From Topomyia yanbarensis (lineage: Eukaryota > Arthropoda > Insecta > Diptera > Culicidae), in assembly GCF_030247195.1 (NCBI RefSeq), contig NC_080672.1, positions 402,149,037 through 402,213,036 of the forward strand: a stretch of 64,000 nucleotides of DNA. The letters are read 5' to 3'. The stretch's first letter is position 1; each line of letters begins with the position of its first letter. This document shows positions 42,101 to 55,258 of the stretch, piece after piece. The notes below the pieces were generated by a model, which searched no databases, had not been told where the DNA came from, and worked only from the letters and a program-made list of their open reading frames with translations. The position numbers and the translations under genes were made by a program.

Positions 42101-45100
42101 ACGCCCCGTAGCTAGCGAGGGAGCACAATGACCCCCTCCGGCTTTCTTCACGAACATTCTCGCTAAACGAGACCTGAGATGCGCGAAATCTTCCAATTGG
42201 CTCAAATTAAGTCATCACAAAAGGCCGGTTCGCATTTGTGGTGCAAAGAAAAAGGAAGATTGGATGATCCGCAACTGCAGGAGAGAATTTTTATTAATGA
42301 CAGTTTATGGTCTATTTGTCTGTGTGTGTGACTGAACAGCAGATGAGGATAAATAGCGAGTTAAGCGAAAAATTGCCAAAATGACAGTCTTATTTACGTC
42401 TTTCAGGAAGTGTCGGAGGCGACGCCGAGGGAAAAAGTCATAAAGAAGGCAGGACAACTTGCACCAGGCAAGATATTACTCTTTTATTTCGTTTCATACG
42501 AAAACTGCCTCACATGTGCAGCGGAGTGGTACCAGCCAAAGTGTAGGCGGGTCTTAACGATTTCTCAAATTAGTTTTTTTCGACGAGATGCCTTATTCCT
42601 CAATCTGTTAAAGATCTTTAAAAAATTATTACTTTTTGTGCAAGGAAGAAAAATGCATCCTCTTTCTGCAGCTACAGCGAACCGAAAAAAAATCACCCTC
42701 GCAACATTCGGAACATGCGGAAGTCATTTTATATAGCGGAACGCAAAGACGTGAATCGTATATATTTTCGCCACCTACGACTTCCTGTGTCTGGGCGGCT
42801 CAGTTCTGCTAACGGCTACGGACTAAGCTATCGCCGAAGAAGCTCCACAGGAAGTTCAACCAAGCAACCATAAACGGGTATCCCAAAAATTAACGTGCAC
42901 CATATTTGCGGGAATAAGTACCAATAAACGGCCCATCGAATGCGCCTTTGTCTGCTACCGTCTAAGTCGGTCGTTATCCCATTCCCCTCAACGTCTCCCC
43001 CCTTTCAGCCGTTAGCTGCGCCTCTGCTGGAATTACAATAATTTCACGATTTAATTAATAACAATACGCCGATTTATCGCCTGTTTTCGATACTCGTCCG
43101 GGCGACGCCCTGTGCAAGTGAATGAAACAAACACTTCAACCCGAACCTGTCAACGACCATTCCTCACCCGGCGGGCTCATGGACAAAAAAATTCCTTGTC
43201 CCAGCTTAAATTTAATTTTGCATGTAAGCGATCGCGCTTTGTTTACACGGCACGGGGCGACCATTGTAGAGGAACGCCGAAAATTAATACCATTTAGCGT
43301 GTCTCGCATATAATTCCTACCAAACCATCATTGCCGTCGCACATATGCGTGCTGCACTGGGACCGACCCATTTTTTCTGGCAAGCCTCTACAGCCGCACA
43401 TATAAGGGTGGTGGTTGGTGGTAATTGTAGCAGACGCAGTACGCGTTTGTCCGTCTGGGTCGATTTTTACCTTCTCGCTGCATCGTACGTTCCACAGCGG
43501 AAATGGCGTCACCGAGAATTATTTGTCTTTCTTTTTGAGGTCTATTGCTATTGCTTGCCGATGATACGTGGTATTGATTGTTTGTTGTTCGACAACGTGT
43601 GACAGTTGGATTAGTTTGGCAGTGCTGCCTAGATCGGTCATTTTCGCGTTTGTTGAAAAACGGAACATTGCAAGATGACGTCATCTGCGTAAAAATGCTC
43701 GAAAAAATGACAGTTGAGCGAGCTTGTTTACATGGTGTTAGCAACTCGAACCAAGTTTCTTGTACTGGGCGAGATTAAAAATTTTCTAAGTCCAGGTAAA
43801 CAAGCTCTCTGAACTGTCAGAAAAGTGAGGTTAAACATTTCCAAGCAATATTCTACTAAACACTAAATCAATCAATATCGACTGCGAAAGAACCTTAACT
43901 ATCACACGGAAACAATGAGAAATCCGATAGAGGATTAGCTCACCGGCGTCGATGGATATTGTACCGTGTCCTCCTGGCCTTGTTTGGAAACTTCGGCTAA
44001 TTCAATTAAACAGATCCTAATCGGCAATGTCGTCGAATAACTACAAAGTCACAGTGAGGTTATGTCAGCTACCACCAGTCATCCCTCGTTTCCGCCGGTT
44101 AGCTCGTCGACAATGCGGAAACAAACAAGCTTTGCCACTTGCCAGTCTGTCCAATCGCCTTCCTCTGTTCTCTTTCGGGTGACAATGTTCTAATCGGAGG
44201 GGATCCCCAAAGCACCGTACTTCTGCCGAGCTCCAGACAATCTTCATCGTCACCTCGCTCGTAGCGAATTACGTTCGTTCTGTACATTTCGTCCCACCAC
44301 TAGCAGAACTCCCGGCCCAAGCTGCCGAACTGCTCTTCCTCTCTGTTTGTTTGTTTATTATACATTTTAGCGATAGAAGCCCCTCCCTCCAGGCGCATTC
44401 TTTCGTCACTCTCGCCTTCTCTACATCACATTGCAATGGAGAAGGCGAAAAAGCAAAACATACAAACACCACACACAAACGCAGGCCACCAGGCAGCTGC
44501 AAGTATACCGTTTTGTTTTGATGTGACCTTCAAAATATGCACCAAAGACAATGTGTCGATGACCACTGTCAGTGGACCGGTCGGTCGCAATTCGCTTCGT
44601 ACTGGTTTTTTTTTCACGTTGGTTCCAAATCAAATGCATTGTAACCTCGCGAGATTTTTTCTAGTGAACACTGGCAACCCTTCCTTCTAAGCATGACGTT
44701 TATCGTTATCTGTCGAAAATAACTATTGATTCGTCTTATTTTACAGATACAGCATGAGTCAATCGTCAAATTAGCAGGGGTGGTGCATTTTCGTCTGTTT
44801 GGAAAACTGACTTGATACTTCAGGGTTTACGAGTAATAGATATTAAAACGACGTTTTCTAGTTTTCTAGCAGCAATCCAAAGGGTGATTCCCATTCGCAT
44901 TTTTAGATGAAGCTGGAGGGCGACATAATGTCAGTTTATCGTAGTCAACATAAGAATGTTTTCTTGTAAACAAATTAATAAAATACGTTCTAAGTACGAA
45001 CGAGGAGCACTTTAGTTTGCACCACATCAGAGAAAGTGCGTATTTGTTTATTGCTACTGCCGTTTGTTGTAGTTATCCTCCAGAGAGAGATATGTGGAAA

Positions 45101-45367
45101 CGCCATCTTGAGATAGCGACTGTCAAATTCATGAGCCAGTACGCATATCTCTCCTTAGAGTATAACTAGTTTGTTGATGATATTTCAAGCGATTTTGACG
45201 TTGTTTAACTGACACCAATCGATTCTATTCTCATCATATATTATTGTAGATTAATATTAAAGACATCAATAAGAAGGAAGACACTCAACATCGATGTTTG
45301 TCCATAGATTCCATTGGAAACACCACTTTATCATTCATCAGCATCATCTGTTGAGGTGAAAGCCCAC
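39200..45367. other. Long stretch of low repeat content; no coding gene proven
   Basis: The part at 40700-44700 is GC-richer and mostly free of inverted repeats, so it may carry regulatory DNA or non-coding exons of a neighbouring gene. TCAGT initiator-like motifs cluster at about 41198-41213. ORFs up to 118 codons here overlap each other on both strands and lack domains. Fragments with GTAAACAAGCTCNCNGAACTGTCA occur at about 39343 and 43797 as a small dispersed repeat. Confidence 0.3.
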
Positions 45368-45540
45368 TACACACTAAATTTATTCTACCGAAGCTCAGCT
45401 ATTTTCGCATTTTTTATCGAATTTTCACAGCTTTTACTGAGATCACAACATAAGCCATTTCATTTTGTTGACATTTCAGTTAAAAAAAATTTTTAGACTA
45501 TTCGGCTGTGGCGAAATTACCGAAGTGAATTAAGTGTGTA
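45368..45540. mobile_element. MITE with CTACACACTTAA-type termini, copy 1
   Basis: The left arm TACACACTAAATTTATTCTA and CCGAAGCTCAGC, and the right arm reading (complement) TACACACTTAATTCACTTCG, are inverted repeats. Inner phrases such as TTTACTGAGAT recur in the copy at 49902-50351. Confidence 0.65.
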
Positions 45541-45563
45541 ATAGGCTAGTTGACTAATATGAT

Positions 45564-45794
45564 GTAAGGTTCCACTGAGAAAGCGTGGAAAAGCGGTCAT
45601 CTTGGAAAACGAAAAAAGCAGTTTTTTTCTTAAACTAAGGGAAAAATCTTCATGAAAATCAATCATTAGTAATCCACCAATGACTCGAATACATTAATTC
45701 ATTTTCATGAAGATTTTTCCAACGGTGTGAGTAAAACTGCTTTATTCGTTTTCCAACATGGCCGCTTTTACAAGCTTTCTCAATTGAAACTTAA
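45564..45794. mobile_element. TTAA-type foldback MITE, copy B (about 230 bp)
   Basis: It is the same family as 17320-17543: TAAGGTTCCACTGAGAAAGC at the left, TTTCTCAATTGAAACTTAA at the right, with the shared inner block CATGAAAATCAATCA and CCAATG. Confidence 0.75.
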
Positions 45795-46231
45795 GCGAAC
45801 GCAGTTTAATGTTTATTCAGGCCCGTAGCGTGAGGTTGCCCGGATTGATTCTTGCCCAGGGCGGCGCTGAAATCTTGGAAAAAATCATAAAATACGTCTA
45901 AATCAGTTTGCCACTTCCAGGTACACACTAAATTTTATTGTTTGCAAGTCGAACTGAAAACGGAAGACAATGTAATCACTAAAGGGGCACTGAACCGAGA
46001 TTTCACCAAAGGATCCATAACATCACGCTAATGGAGTTCTCAAATGTAAAGTGTATACAAAAATAAATAACGTACCTGTTGGAACTGACACGAATATTGC
46101 AAATACAAAGACTTTAAATTGGACAAAATGATGAAAATTATTGCAAACTTATCGCTCATTTTCTCGATTTCATGAAAGCATAAATAAGACAGGTAGTGTA
46201 GAGATCTAGATGGATTACCACGGATAAGACA
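45795..46231. other. Intergenic, with a hAT-like terminus
   Basis: CAGGCCCGTAGCGTGAGG at 45821 matches the start at 23059. The opposite end was not found. Confidence 0.3.
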
Positions 46232-46233
46232 AG

Positions 46234-46390
46234 AGGCGGCCACAGCGTAGTTAGTAAATCGGTTGCCTTGTGTGCAGCTCACCCAGGTTCGATTCCCAAC
46301 CCGCACGTGAAGATTTTGCTACAGACGTTTTTTTTTAAAGAGACTAATAATCCCAAAGTTCAAACTTGTATAATCGAAACCAAAAAATTG
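46234..46390 (+). mobile_element. tRNA-related SINE (Feilai-like), plus strand
   Basis: The tRNA-like head includes GTAGTTAGTAAATCGGTTGC, CTTGTGTGCAGCTCACC and an intact B box GGTTCGATTCC at 46287-46297. The body follows (AGACTAATAATCCCAAAG). Confidence 0.75.
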
Positions 46391-47539
46391 AGACGACAAC
46401 TCCATGTGTTACACGGAGGATTGAAGTCTTCTTGGTGTCGGGAGGAGCTCCGCAATAACACAAAGTAGGCGGAGCCCAACAAAAGCCCACCCAATCCAGC
46501 GCTAAGTTGAATCGCTGGTTGAAAAGTTTAGCCACTTGAGATTTTTGGTGTTCCTGGAAGCGCTAGAAAATCCTCGTTTGATCTCGAACTACTACGATCA
46601 GAGTTTGGTGTAGCTATCGTCATTTTTTTCTACAAAAGAGTGCAGTAGCATTTTGTATGCTTGACTGTTGTTAATCAGCATTGAAAAATCTACTTTAAAG
46701 CTTCTTGGCAGCAAACAGCATTTTAAAGCATTTTTTAAATATCAGTGAAAAAGAATTTTAATACTAGTGCAGCCGTATATTTTGCCCAATCAATTTTTGT
46801 ATAGCATTTAAACCTAGTCGATGATAACGCCGTCGATCTCTGCTTTCTTTGCGGGAATATAGAGAAAGGTAGTGCGTTATAAAATAGTTGTCGTTAGTAA
46901 TGTAATTTGCTTGCTTTAGATAGGATATCCCAATGCTGATCTTATCTAGGCGCACTTTCGTGATATCAATCACGGCTGAATATTTCTGTTCCAGTTCTTT
47001 AGAATGGGTCTTTTTCAAGTGCGTTCATTCATGTGCGGTTCTAGAGCCCGACACAAAGTGAAAATTTTAGAGAGAGAAATTACGGGAGATATAAGGAATT
47101 GAAAGACGAGTCAGGCCACAGTACAGCAAAATTATGGCACCTCTTTCCTTGAGGTATGGTTGGATGCTACCGATACCAAATGCCAAAACCGATAGCAAAT
47201 GACAAATAAAAAGTGTAAGAACAAGTGTTTTAACAGCATCAGAACAGAAAAGCATCTTTGTTTACTCGCCTATGCAGAATCTTGTCGTGGCGATATTTGG
47301 ACTAGTAAATTAACCCTAATTTTATGCACCGTAAACAACAAACCAAACATGTAAGAGCTCCGGAACATTGTCTGCTCAGTATATATTGGTCTTGATATGA
47401 AGTGTACTAAATATATGCTCCATCCGTTGCCTTAGAATACCTAGCGTCAACTGATTTCACAGTCATTTGGCAATCTGTTTTTTCGGAGCTGTTTAACCAA
47501 TGGAAACAGAAGGTGCTTGCAAAAATATCGCTTTATTCA
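46391..47539. other. Intergenic stretch with two protein-like minus frames of unknown origin
   Basis: Minus frames at 46764-47018 (contains DNYFITHYLSLYSRKESRD) and 47067-47255 (hydrophobic, LVLTLFICHLLSVLAFG) are short and have no identifiable family. They might be remnants of a dead gene or chance frames. Confidence 0.25.
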
Positions 47540-48228
47540 AATTGAAATGAGATGATTAGAGCGCAATTCTGAAAGCACTTGTGCTTCGGGTACAGAAAAG
47601 AGAGAAAAGGTGCTCTTGGGTCGATTTTGATTGGTTGCTCCTTTTTTGTATCATCTCCCTCTCCCTCTCATTTTATTTCATAACGAGAAAAAAACAGAGA
47701 CTGTCACATACTGAAGACATGAAATTGAAACGTTTATCCCAACTTATTGACTTATAGACTCAACCAGTCACAACATTTTAGCCGCTCTTCGTGATTGCCT
47801 GTTGATATATGTTCGCTATATTGTCACTTTTTTTTCGAACTTCCATGGGCATCAATTGGAAACCATGGAAAGCGACTAAAATGCTGCTGCTGTTTGCAAC
47901 ATTAAGTTCATCGTGCGAGCTTTACCTAAAAACGAAAATTGAAAGTAAATATTATCTATCAATTCTTTGATTGGCAATCCGGCATCCGATTGAAAGAAAT
48001 TGGCATCAGATTGAAAAAAAACGAAATCATGACCGTTAGTTCTATTGCTACTGTGTACTTTTCATCATATTAGCAAAGCTAATAATACACGACTGTATTC
48101 GTGGATGAATCTCAGTAAAACCGATGTGTTACCACATTTGCTCAGTCTACTTTTACACGAATTTCGCTACGGAACGAATTCCTCGTATGAAAATTAAATT
48201 AAGTGTCAATAAAAGTCATATTGTGTTA

Positions 48229-48486
48229 CATGTTTGCGTTTCGGCTTCGCCTCATCAGAAACCGACACTAACTTTTTGTCGGAATAGATTAGCACCGGCT
48301 TGACGCAAATCCCTAAAAACTAAAACACACTTTGTGTTTCAATCGAACGACTGATCAAACGTGATGTCCCGCCCGAGCAGAAGTTCTGTTTATACCGATG
48401 AGACACAGTGAAGCCGAAACTTATCTTGGCTTAGCAGGCCTAGTGAGAAATTTGGTGTTTACCCTATTTTCCTCCTTAGGGTGAAA
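48229..48486. mobile_element. Foldback/SINE-like insertion, 258 bp, with 12-bp TSD
   Basis: CATATTGTGTTA is duplicated at 48217-48228 and 48487-48498, and copy 1 of the host repeat lacks the insert. Inner arms GTTTCGGCTTCGCCTCATCA and GATGAGACACAGTGAAGCCGAAAC-like sequence are inverted. A 12-bp duplication suits target-primed or unusual foldback insertion. Confidence 0.75.
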
Positions 48487-48810
48487 CATATTGTGTTAAA
48501 ATGACACGAAAACAAAAACTGTGTTCTCGCCTAAATTGTTCTCAACAAATTGAAATATTTTTTGCGTAGTACGCTTGAATGTAATGCCTGCTGTTTATAC
48601 TATGAGTAACCCAATACAGAAATTCAAATTGTGTGCAATTCAATAACTTGCCGTGGGTCTTTTATATATTTCCATTATGTAAACAATAAAAATAATTAAA
48701 CGAGTTTTAATGTTTATCCAGCAGATGTCGCAAAAGTGCTTAGCCATTGCACGTGGAAACCTGTTTACGAAGTGGGGAAATATGTTTTGCTCACCAACTG
48801 CGTCTTGGGG

Positions 48811-49109
48811 ACAATTACTTCAAAAAATATCAACCGACCTACATATATGGGGCGTTATATCAATTATTGTAACAGAGCACTAGCTCCACCTTTTATACAT
48901 GGTCTCAAACACTCATTTGTAGAAGAGTTATCCCTCAGGCTCGGGAATGATTTTTCACCAGTGGGCTATCCCCCGTATATTTGAGCATATATTAGTGGCG
49001 CCATAATCGCATATGCGGCCACATTTCCAACTAAAATATATTTAAAATGACCATTAAAGCGGGCGAAGTATTGTTTTCGAGTGTTATGTCAGTCAGTCTG
49101 TGCTTGGGG
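48811..49109. mobile_element. Insertion of about 299 bp in repeat copy 2, 7-bp duplication
   Basis: CTTGGGG occurs at 48804-48810 and 49103-49109, and the flanking repeat aligns to copy 1 as if this block were absent. No inverted ends or coding capacity. Family unknown. Confidence 0.55.
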
Positions 49110-49901
49110 GTCATTCATTTCTATCTCGCTATTGTACACTTCCGTGTCATCATCAGGGTTGCCGCCTTTATGTTCGCGAACATGTGATTTCCTGCTTGCA
49201 TTGAGTGTGAACTTCCGCAATGATGGCACTGGCTGTAGATTTTGAGGTACTTGACGCAGCTGTTGCCGTTGTCAGTATTACCTGAGCAGCTACAACAATT
49301 TGGCAATTGTTTGTGTTCATTGGTTTCGACCGTAATGTGCCGTTTTATTTCGTTGAACTAGCATGTATTAGTTTGTTTTTGATATGTGTAAAGAAATCTC
49401 TGTGTGATATTTTGTACTGCAGTACCAGGTAGGAGGAAATGGATCGGTTCACCGACATTCTTATAACAAAAATAATATTTGAAATGCCGGGATGTAATTC
49501 CTACATGTGTCCTTCGGGATGGATTCCATTTCTCCCGAATGTGACATGAATCTGCAAGTAAGCCGTGTCCGATCCTGTAACCGAACATTGATTTTCTCAT
49601 CATCCATATATAGGAGGATCTTAATTATAGCATTGTGACACACAACGATGTGTTTTAGGTTATTCAAAATGAATGGTTTCGTCTGGGCCAATTTGTTGAA
49701 CGCTGTGAGCGCTGAATATCTAACATGGTAGAACTCGATAAAGGCGACTTCCGTAAGTTTAACTCCTTTTTTCACCTTCAGAAAATGTTACACATCATGA
49801 ATACTCGGTCTTATAGCAACAATTATAGTAACAATTTCTTTTGCTTTTCAGACTAGGCACACAATATAAAAGGAATTGTTTTTGTCGTCAGTCTAGCATG
49901 T

Positions 49902-50351
49902 CTACACATTTAATTTTTTCTGCCAAATCTCAGTTTTTTTGCATCTTTTGATGGAATCACAACAGCGAAGGTCTCAGCAAACATCTTTTTTGCTGAAATC
50001 TCCGTTAAAGTTAGATTTGAAGGCTCAAACTCGGAATATATTTCGCCGAAGATAGGTAAACAAATGTCACTTTGCTGAGATATCAGTTTCCAAACTTGCT
50101 GACTACACACTTGGTTGGGCTCGGCAATTTCCCGCACAGTCGAGTAATCAGTAAATGTTTATACTGATTTTGAGTGAAATATTTCCCGAATTTCAACAAA
50201 AAAAAATGTAGCTTTTACTGAGATTTCAGCAAAAAATGAATTTACCGAGTGCTCAGCTGTACAAATCTCGGCAAAAAATGCTAAAATTCGGTAAAATAAA
50301 TAAATGTGTAGGGTGCTGTTGGGAAAGTACCGAGCTGAAATAAGTGTGTAG
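49902..50351. mobile_element. MITE(s) with CTACACACTTAA-type termini, copy 2
   Basis: Starts CTACACATTTAATTTTTTC at 49902, with a second start ACTACACACTTGGTTGGG at about 50102, and ends AAATAAGTGTGTAG at 50351. It contains repeated ATTTCAGC / GCTGAGAT and CTCGGNAA words, as in copy 1. It is probably two units end to end. Confidence 0.6.
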
Positions 50352-53321
50352 TAGAACGTCGATGCACCTTGATTTTCGCTTACTGTTGTATTATCGACTA
50401 ACAACGCTGAAACTCTGAATAAAGACTCGCTATTTCAATAGTTTGTTTACCATTTATCTGGCAGTGTCATTCCAATCGAGCGCGAGACGACTTTCAAATA
50501 TTGAGATAACATATGATGAAATTTTTGTTCCATTTGACAAGTCGATTCGTCGGTTGTATTACTATAATAAATTTCCCTATTCAACTTCATACTCTCTGCA
50601 AATCCTTCAAAAATACGAAGGAATTGAATATACTTTCGCTTTCTGTTCACTAATAAATGTTTCTTTCTGATATAACTTGAAAGCTATTCACTAGTGGCAG
50701 ATCACTAGCGATTCATTTTTAAAAATCAACGAAATAAAATGCTTTTTCTGTTCATCAAAATAGAAATTCAGAATGTATTTTGCGTTGCGTGTAAAACGTC
50801 AAAGCCTTGCAAGATACTAATTCTACATCCAACGAAACGTCGAGCGAAGTGGATCACCGTATGACGCTTGTTGAACAGGCTTGTTTTCAAGGGAGTACAA
50901 AGTTGATGAATAAATGAAAATACCATTTTACTAAATCTGATGCAAATTTGTTACATATTTCTAGAGTGATCTGCCTCTAGATTATTCGACATAACGGATG
51001 AAACAGAAAACAAAAATAACTCAACAACAATGTTCAATTCAGCCCTCTGTCATAGAAGGCTCTGTACAGCCAGTATCACTGCCATGAAAATCAAAAGAAC
51101 AATGAAATAAGAATTTTTATCGAATCACTAAAATACTGAATTTTATTACGAAGTGTCGATTACCCTAATCGTATGGTATGTAATCATTTCGCAAGATACG
51201 AAATGTCGTTTGGAATACTAGGATATAGTACATCGCGCCAAAAAATTATTTGTTTGGGGTTTTATAGCACTATAACGCCCCATATGTGTAGTGCGCTGTC
51301 AAACTTCATATGTTGGTATAGGGTTGCCAGAAAGCTGATTCAATTAGCTGACCTTGGACGTTGCTTCGGCCGTGTCACTACCAAAAGTGAACGCTACTCT
51401 TTCTCCACTAGTTTGTCAAAGTTGGGTATTTTTCTTCTTATTGATATTTTGATATTCTCTTATTGAATTTTCGAATCATGCATCAAACAAAAGGTTTGAT
51501 AACTTCAGACTAAAACTGGGCTAGTTTCAGTCTCAAGCTAAAACGATACCAGTATAGTATATATCAATCATCTAACACAATCACACGTGACGTCAAATCA
51601 AGTTGCATCAACAAACGTAAACGTCAAAAAACCTATCAGCTCGATAAGCACCTAAATTGGCGAAAGCCGAGAAACAAAGGAAACTGACGGTCGGTTCCCG
51701 CATCGAGAAACAGAGGAAATCTAATCTTGCTGCAAATGCAATTTGATAAGCTGAGCTCACTCTGTTGCCAAATAGCTCCCCCGTTCCAGTAACCAACCAA
51801 GTCGACCAAACCAACAAAAATGCAAATGAAAAGCCCTGGGATAGGTTTGTTGGCCTTTGCCTTCTATCCCGGACTGTCACAGGGTACGTGATTGTGGAAT
51901 CTTTCCAGAAGTTAGTAAAAGTTTGAAACCTCTCCGCACCAGTCATCGTAGTTGTCCTTTGTTCGCAGTCTTCAAAAAGACTTCAAGGTGACACTGCTGC
52001 AGTTACTTACACCTGCAAGAGCAAAAAGGGAAATAGAACCAAAACTTTTCCTGTTAGAAGCAAAAGAAGAAAAAAACACAGACTTTCCCTTTCCTCCGTC
52101 GCTCTCACTTACACTCGCCTCCCTTGGGCAATCCGGACAGAAAACAGGAAAGAACGAAACTCCTCCCCTCTAACACTCTCGCGAGACATTTTTATGTTGC
52201 CTAAACTCCCAAACATATTCTTCCCCGCTGCCACGGTTCGATTCCAATAGGAAAAGTTCTAACAATGGCGTCCGCCCTAGAACACTGACCTATGAAATGA
52301 ATGGTGGCATCGCGTCAGCAGCGTTTCCATTGCGTCATTCTTTCCTCTCAGATGGCAGCACCAAGCGCAGTGCCAACCTCGTTCGACTGCAGCTTATTTC
52401 AACCCATTAAAAACAACTCTGTTGTGGTGAGTAGTTCTACAAGAAGATTGCTTCTCTCGGATGATGCTTGCAAAGGCTTACTATGCTGCCCCTCAAGCCC
52501 ATCAGAGCCCAGATGAAGAAAGGCAATGACGGCGACTTGTTTTTAGTTGGGGAACTTTAAAGAGGAAGACGATTTGTAATCTTCGGCCTCAGGCCTCAGG
52601 GTACCGTCGCGTCTTCGCGTCCTCAACCACATCGCGCCGAACGGTCGGTCGTGAAGGCATTAGAGATTGCGCGAGGCGGAAGGGACGATGCTGAATATTT
52701 ATGTATGTACAACGTACCTACCTACCAACTTTCGTTCTCAGTATTTGTGGATGGGTTTTCCGGACGACCTGCCCCCCTCGCTCGTCGGCTGGAGAATATG
52801 TTTGAAAAATCCACTAGCACGACTGCAATTGAATGCAGCAGCAGCAACGGCAGCATGATGCACTTTACTGCAGGCGCAGTTTTTAGTTCTTCTGCTATCT
52901 ATTGACTTGGCATAGAAACTACTACACACAAAGCAGGCCGAGCTCCACTCGGTGTGGGTCTTGTTTGAGCCGACGATGATGATGATGAAGGCAATGGTGC
53001 ACATTTCTATGTTTGTTAGCACATCGATGTCAGTTCAGTGGATTTGTAGGGTGATCGTTCGATAGAAGGTCACTTGCTTACATAGATTTGCTTTGCATGG
53101 CTTCCCATGGTTTGTCATCTTCCGCTAGGCGAAGAGAGCCACGTTTTACTCTGGATTTGCAAAACTGCATTTTGTGATTGTGGGGCAAACGTAAACATCG
53201 TAACACGGAAAACTGGAACAGTTCTGCACCGAAATGGCAAACTTGTCAGTGACGGAACATCGCAACTATTATCCAATTGAAGTCAATTACCTCCGATGAA
53301 CTATTTTCTACTCCTATTTGC
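50352..53321. other. Intergenic stretch up to the second gap; no gene proven
   Basis: 50352-51600 is AT-rich and unclassified. 51600-53240 is GC-richer with few repeats and might contain regulatory or exonic DNA. Open frames (at most 112 codons) lack recognisable features. Confidence 0.3.
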
Positions 53322-53821
53322 NNNNNNNNNNNNNNNNNNNNNNNNNNNNNNNNNNNNNNNNNNNNNNNNNNNNNNNNNNNNNNNNNNNNNNNNNNNNNNN
53401 NNNNNNNNNNNNNNNNNNNNNNNNNNNNNNNNNNNNNNNNNNNNNNNNNNNNNNNNNNNNNNNNNNNNNNNNNNNNNNNNNNNNNNNNNNNNNNNNNNNN
53501 NNNNNNNNNNNNNNNNNNNNNNNNNNNNNNNNNNNNNNNNNNNNNNNNNNNNNNNNNNNNNNNNNNNNNNNNNNNNNNNNNNNNNNNNNNNNNNNNNNNN
53601 NNNNNNNNNNNNNNNNNNNNNNNNNNNNNNNNNNNNNNNNNNNNNNNNNNNNNNNNNNNNNNNNNNNNNNNNNNNNNNNNNNNNNNNNNNNNNNNNNNNN
53701 NNNNNNNNNNNNNNNNNNNNNNNNNNNNNNNNNNNNNNNNNNNNNNNNNNNNNNNNNNNNNNNNNNNNNNNNNNNNNNNNNNNNNNNNNNNNNNNNNNNN
53801 NNNNNNNNNNNNNNNNNNNNN
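53322..53821. other. Assembly gap of exactly 500 N
   Basis: A second placeholder gap of the same round size as the first. ORFs that span it are artefacts. Confidence 0.99.
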
Positions 53822-54514
53822 TTCATGAGAGTTAACTTGACCTGTTCCTCCCCTTTTGGCATGTTTTTTACCACAATACTTGATAAAAATTATTAACAAT
53901 CCTCCATTTTAAATTTATATCAATTTATGAATGAACTACGTGATAACCTAAGAACTCTCCCGGTATTGAAGTAACAATTAATGATTATTCCAATTTTAAC
54001 ACACCATTTGATACTCGATGGGCATCAATTTGTGTCAAATTCAATAGGCTGGCAAAAACCGAACCAAAAAGTTGTTGAAATCGACTTTTCACTGTATACT
54101 AATGCGTAAAGCAATTGTTTTATTTGCTCTTTCATATTTGTACAGTCAATTATGTATAGTAGCTGAAAGTTTAAGCAATTTAAGCAAATAACAATTCTAG
54201 AGCTTTCATTCAAAACGAAATATCTACAATGAGTGACTCTCTTTTGATTTTTACGGCGTCACTATAACATTTTTCACTTATTTAGGAGTACAGATCGAAA
54301 GACGGTGGTTTTAACTAGTATATTATGCAAAGAGTTGTGGGATAAATGTTAAAGCGACCGAATTATTAACAGAAGAGAAAGTAAACAATGAGAGTCACTC
54401 ATTGTAGATATGTCTTCTTGAAAAAAAAACCTGTTTTAATCCACCTAGTGGTGCAATCGACAGCCACGATCTTGAGATGCTATGTGTCGACACTGAAACA
54501 TCGCTTAAAACCAG
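53822..54514. other. AT-rich intergenic stretch, nothing identified
   Basis: No frame over 62 codons and no inverted repeat is seen. Note ACTCATTGTAGATAT at about 54396 against ATATCTACAATGAGT at about 54220, a short inverted pair of about 15 bp that may mark the ends of a small element. Confidence 0.4.
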
Positions 54515-55258
54515 CGGCGGATCAAGGAAGAGGATCCGGGGGGTCCGGACCCTGTCGAAAATTTTCAACTTGTTAAGAAGTTTTAAACTAGTTTTAATTT
54601 TAAAGTAGCAACCCCTCACTGGATACTCCTACCTACGCCTAAAAAGTCAAAAAAAAAATCACACACACACATACATACCCACACAGACATTTTCCGATCT
54701 CGACGAACTGAGTCGAATGGTATATGGCATTCGGCCCTCCGGGCCGGGATTAGTTTGAGGATTTTTAGAGTGATTGCAATACCTTTCTATATGAGAAAGG
54801 CAAAAAGGTGCCAAAGTCCAAAAAAGTCAATTTTAGTCAAAAACATTTTTTTAGAGATTTCATCAAATCTCAACGTTTCATGTATTTTAAAGTCATTTGG
54901 CATCAAAAATGCAAATTCGATTTTGAAATTTTCCCTTACTCCCCCCTTTGAGAATTTTTCATTTTAGTTTATAAGGGAATTTGCTGTGTGGACGCACTCT
55001 TCAACCCGTAACTCTGGAACCGGAAGTCCAATCAATAAAAAATTCAATAGCAGCCGATGGGAAGGTTGTACCTTTCATTTAAGACTAAGTTTGTGCAAAT
55101 CGGTCCAGCCAACTCTGAGAAACAGAGCTGACATTTTTTTCCACATACACACATATGCACACACAGACATTTTCCGATCTCGACGAACTGAGACTGAGGG
55201 ATTAGGTTGAAGATTTTTAGAGTGATTGCATAACCTTTCTATATGAGAAAGGCACAAA
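54515..55258 (+). repeat. Two tandem copies of a non-LTR-type 3' tail repeat
   Basis: ACATTTTCCGATCTCGACGA followed by ACTGAG occurs at about 54688 and 55166. GATTTTTAGAGTGATTGCA followed by ACCTTTCTATATGAGAAAGG occurs at about 54758 and 55214. Both copies are preceded by CA-rich sequence. This is the kind of 3' UTR repeat very common in Aedes genomes next to non-LTR retrotransposons; the parent element is not identified here. Confidence 0.65.

Larger units (their letters stand above)
47540..49830. repeat. Unclassified dispersed repeat, copy 2, with two later insertions
   Basis: It is collinear with 26505-28000 (see that entry). Relative to copy 1 it has gained a 258-bp insert at 48229-48486 and a 299-bp insert at 48811-49109, each flanked by a duplication, plus extra sequence at about 47800-48170. 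The corresponding minus frames are also broken. Confidence 0.7.

Noticed and set aside
43388..43744. 118-codon minus frame in the low-repeat region
   Set aside because: Overlaps plus frames of similar length and has no recognisable motif; not enough to call a gene.
53246..53899. Several ORFs of 179-217 codons on both strands across the second gap
   Set aside because: Artefacts of the 500-N placeholder.
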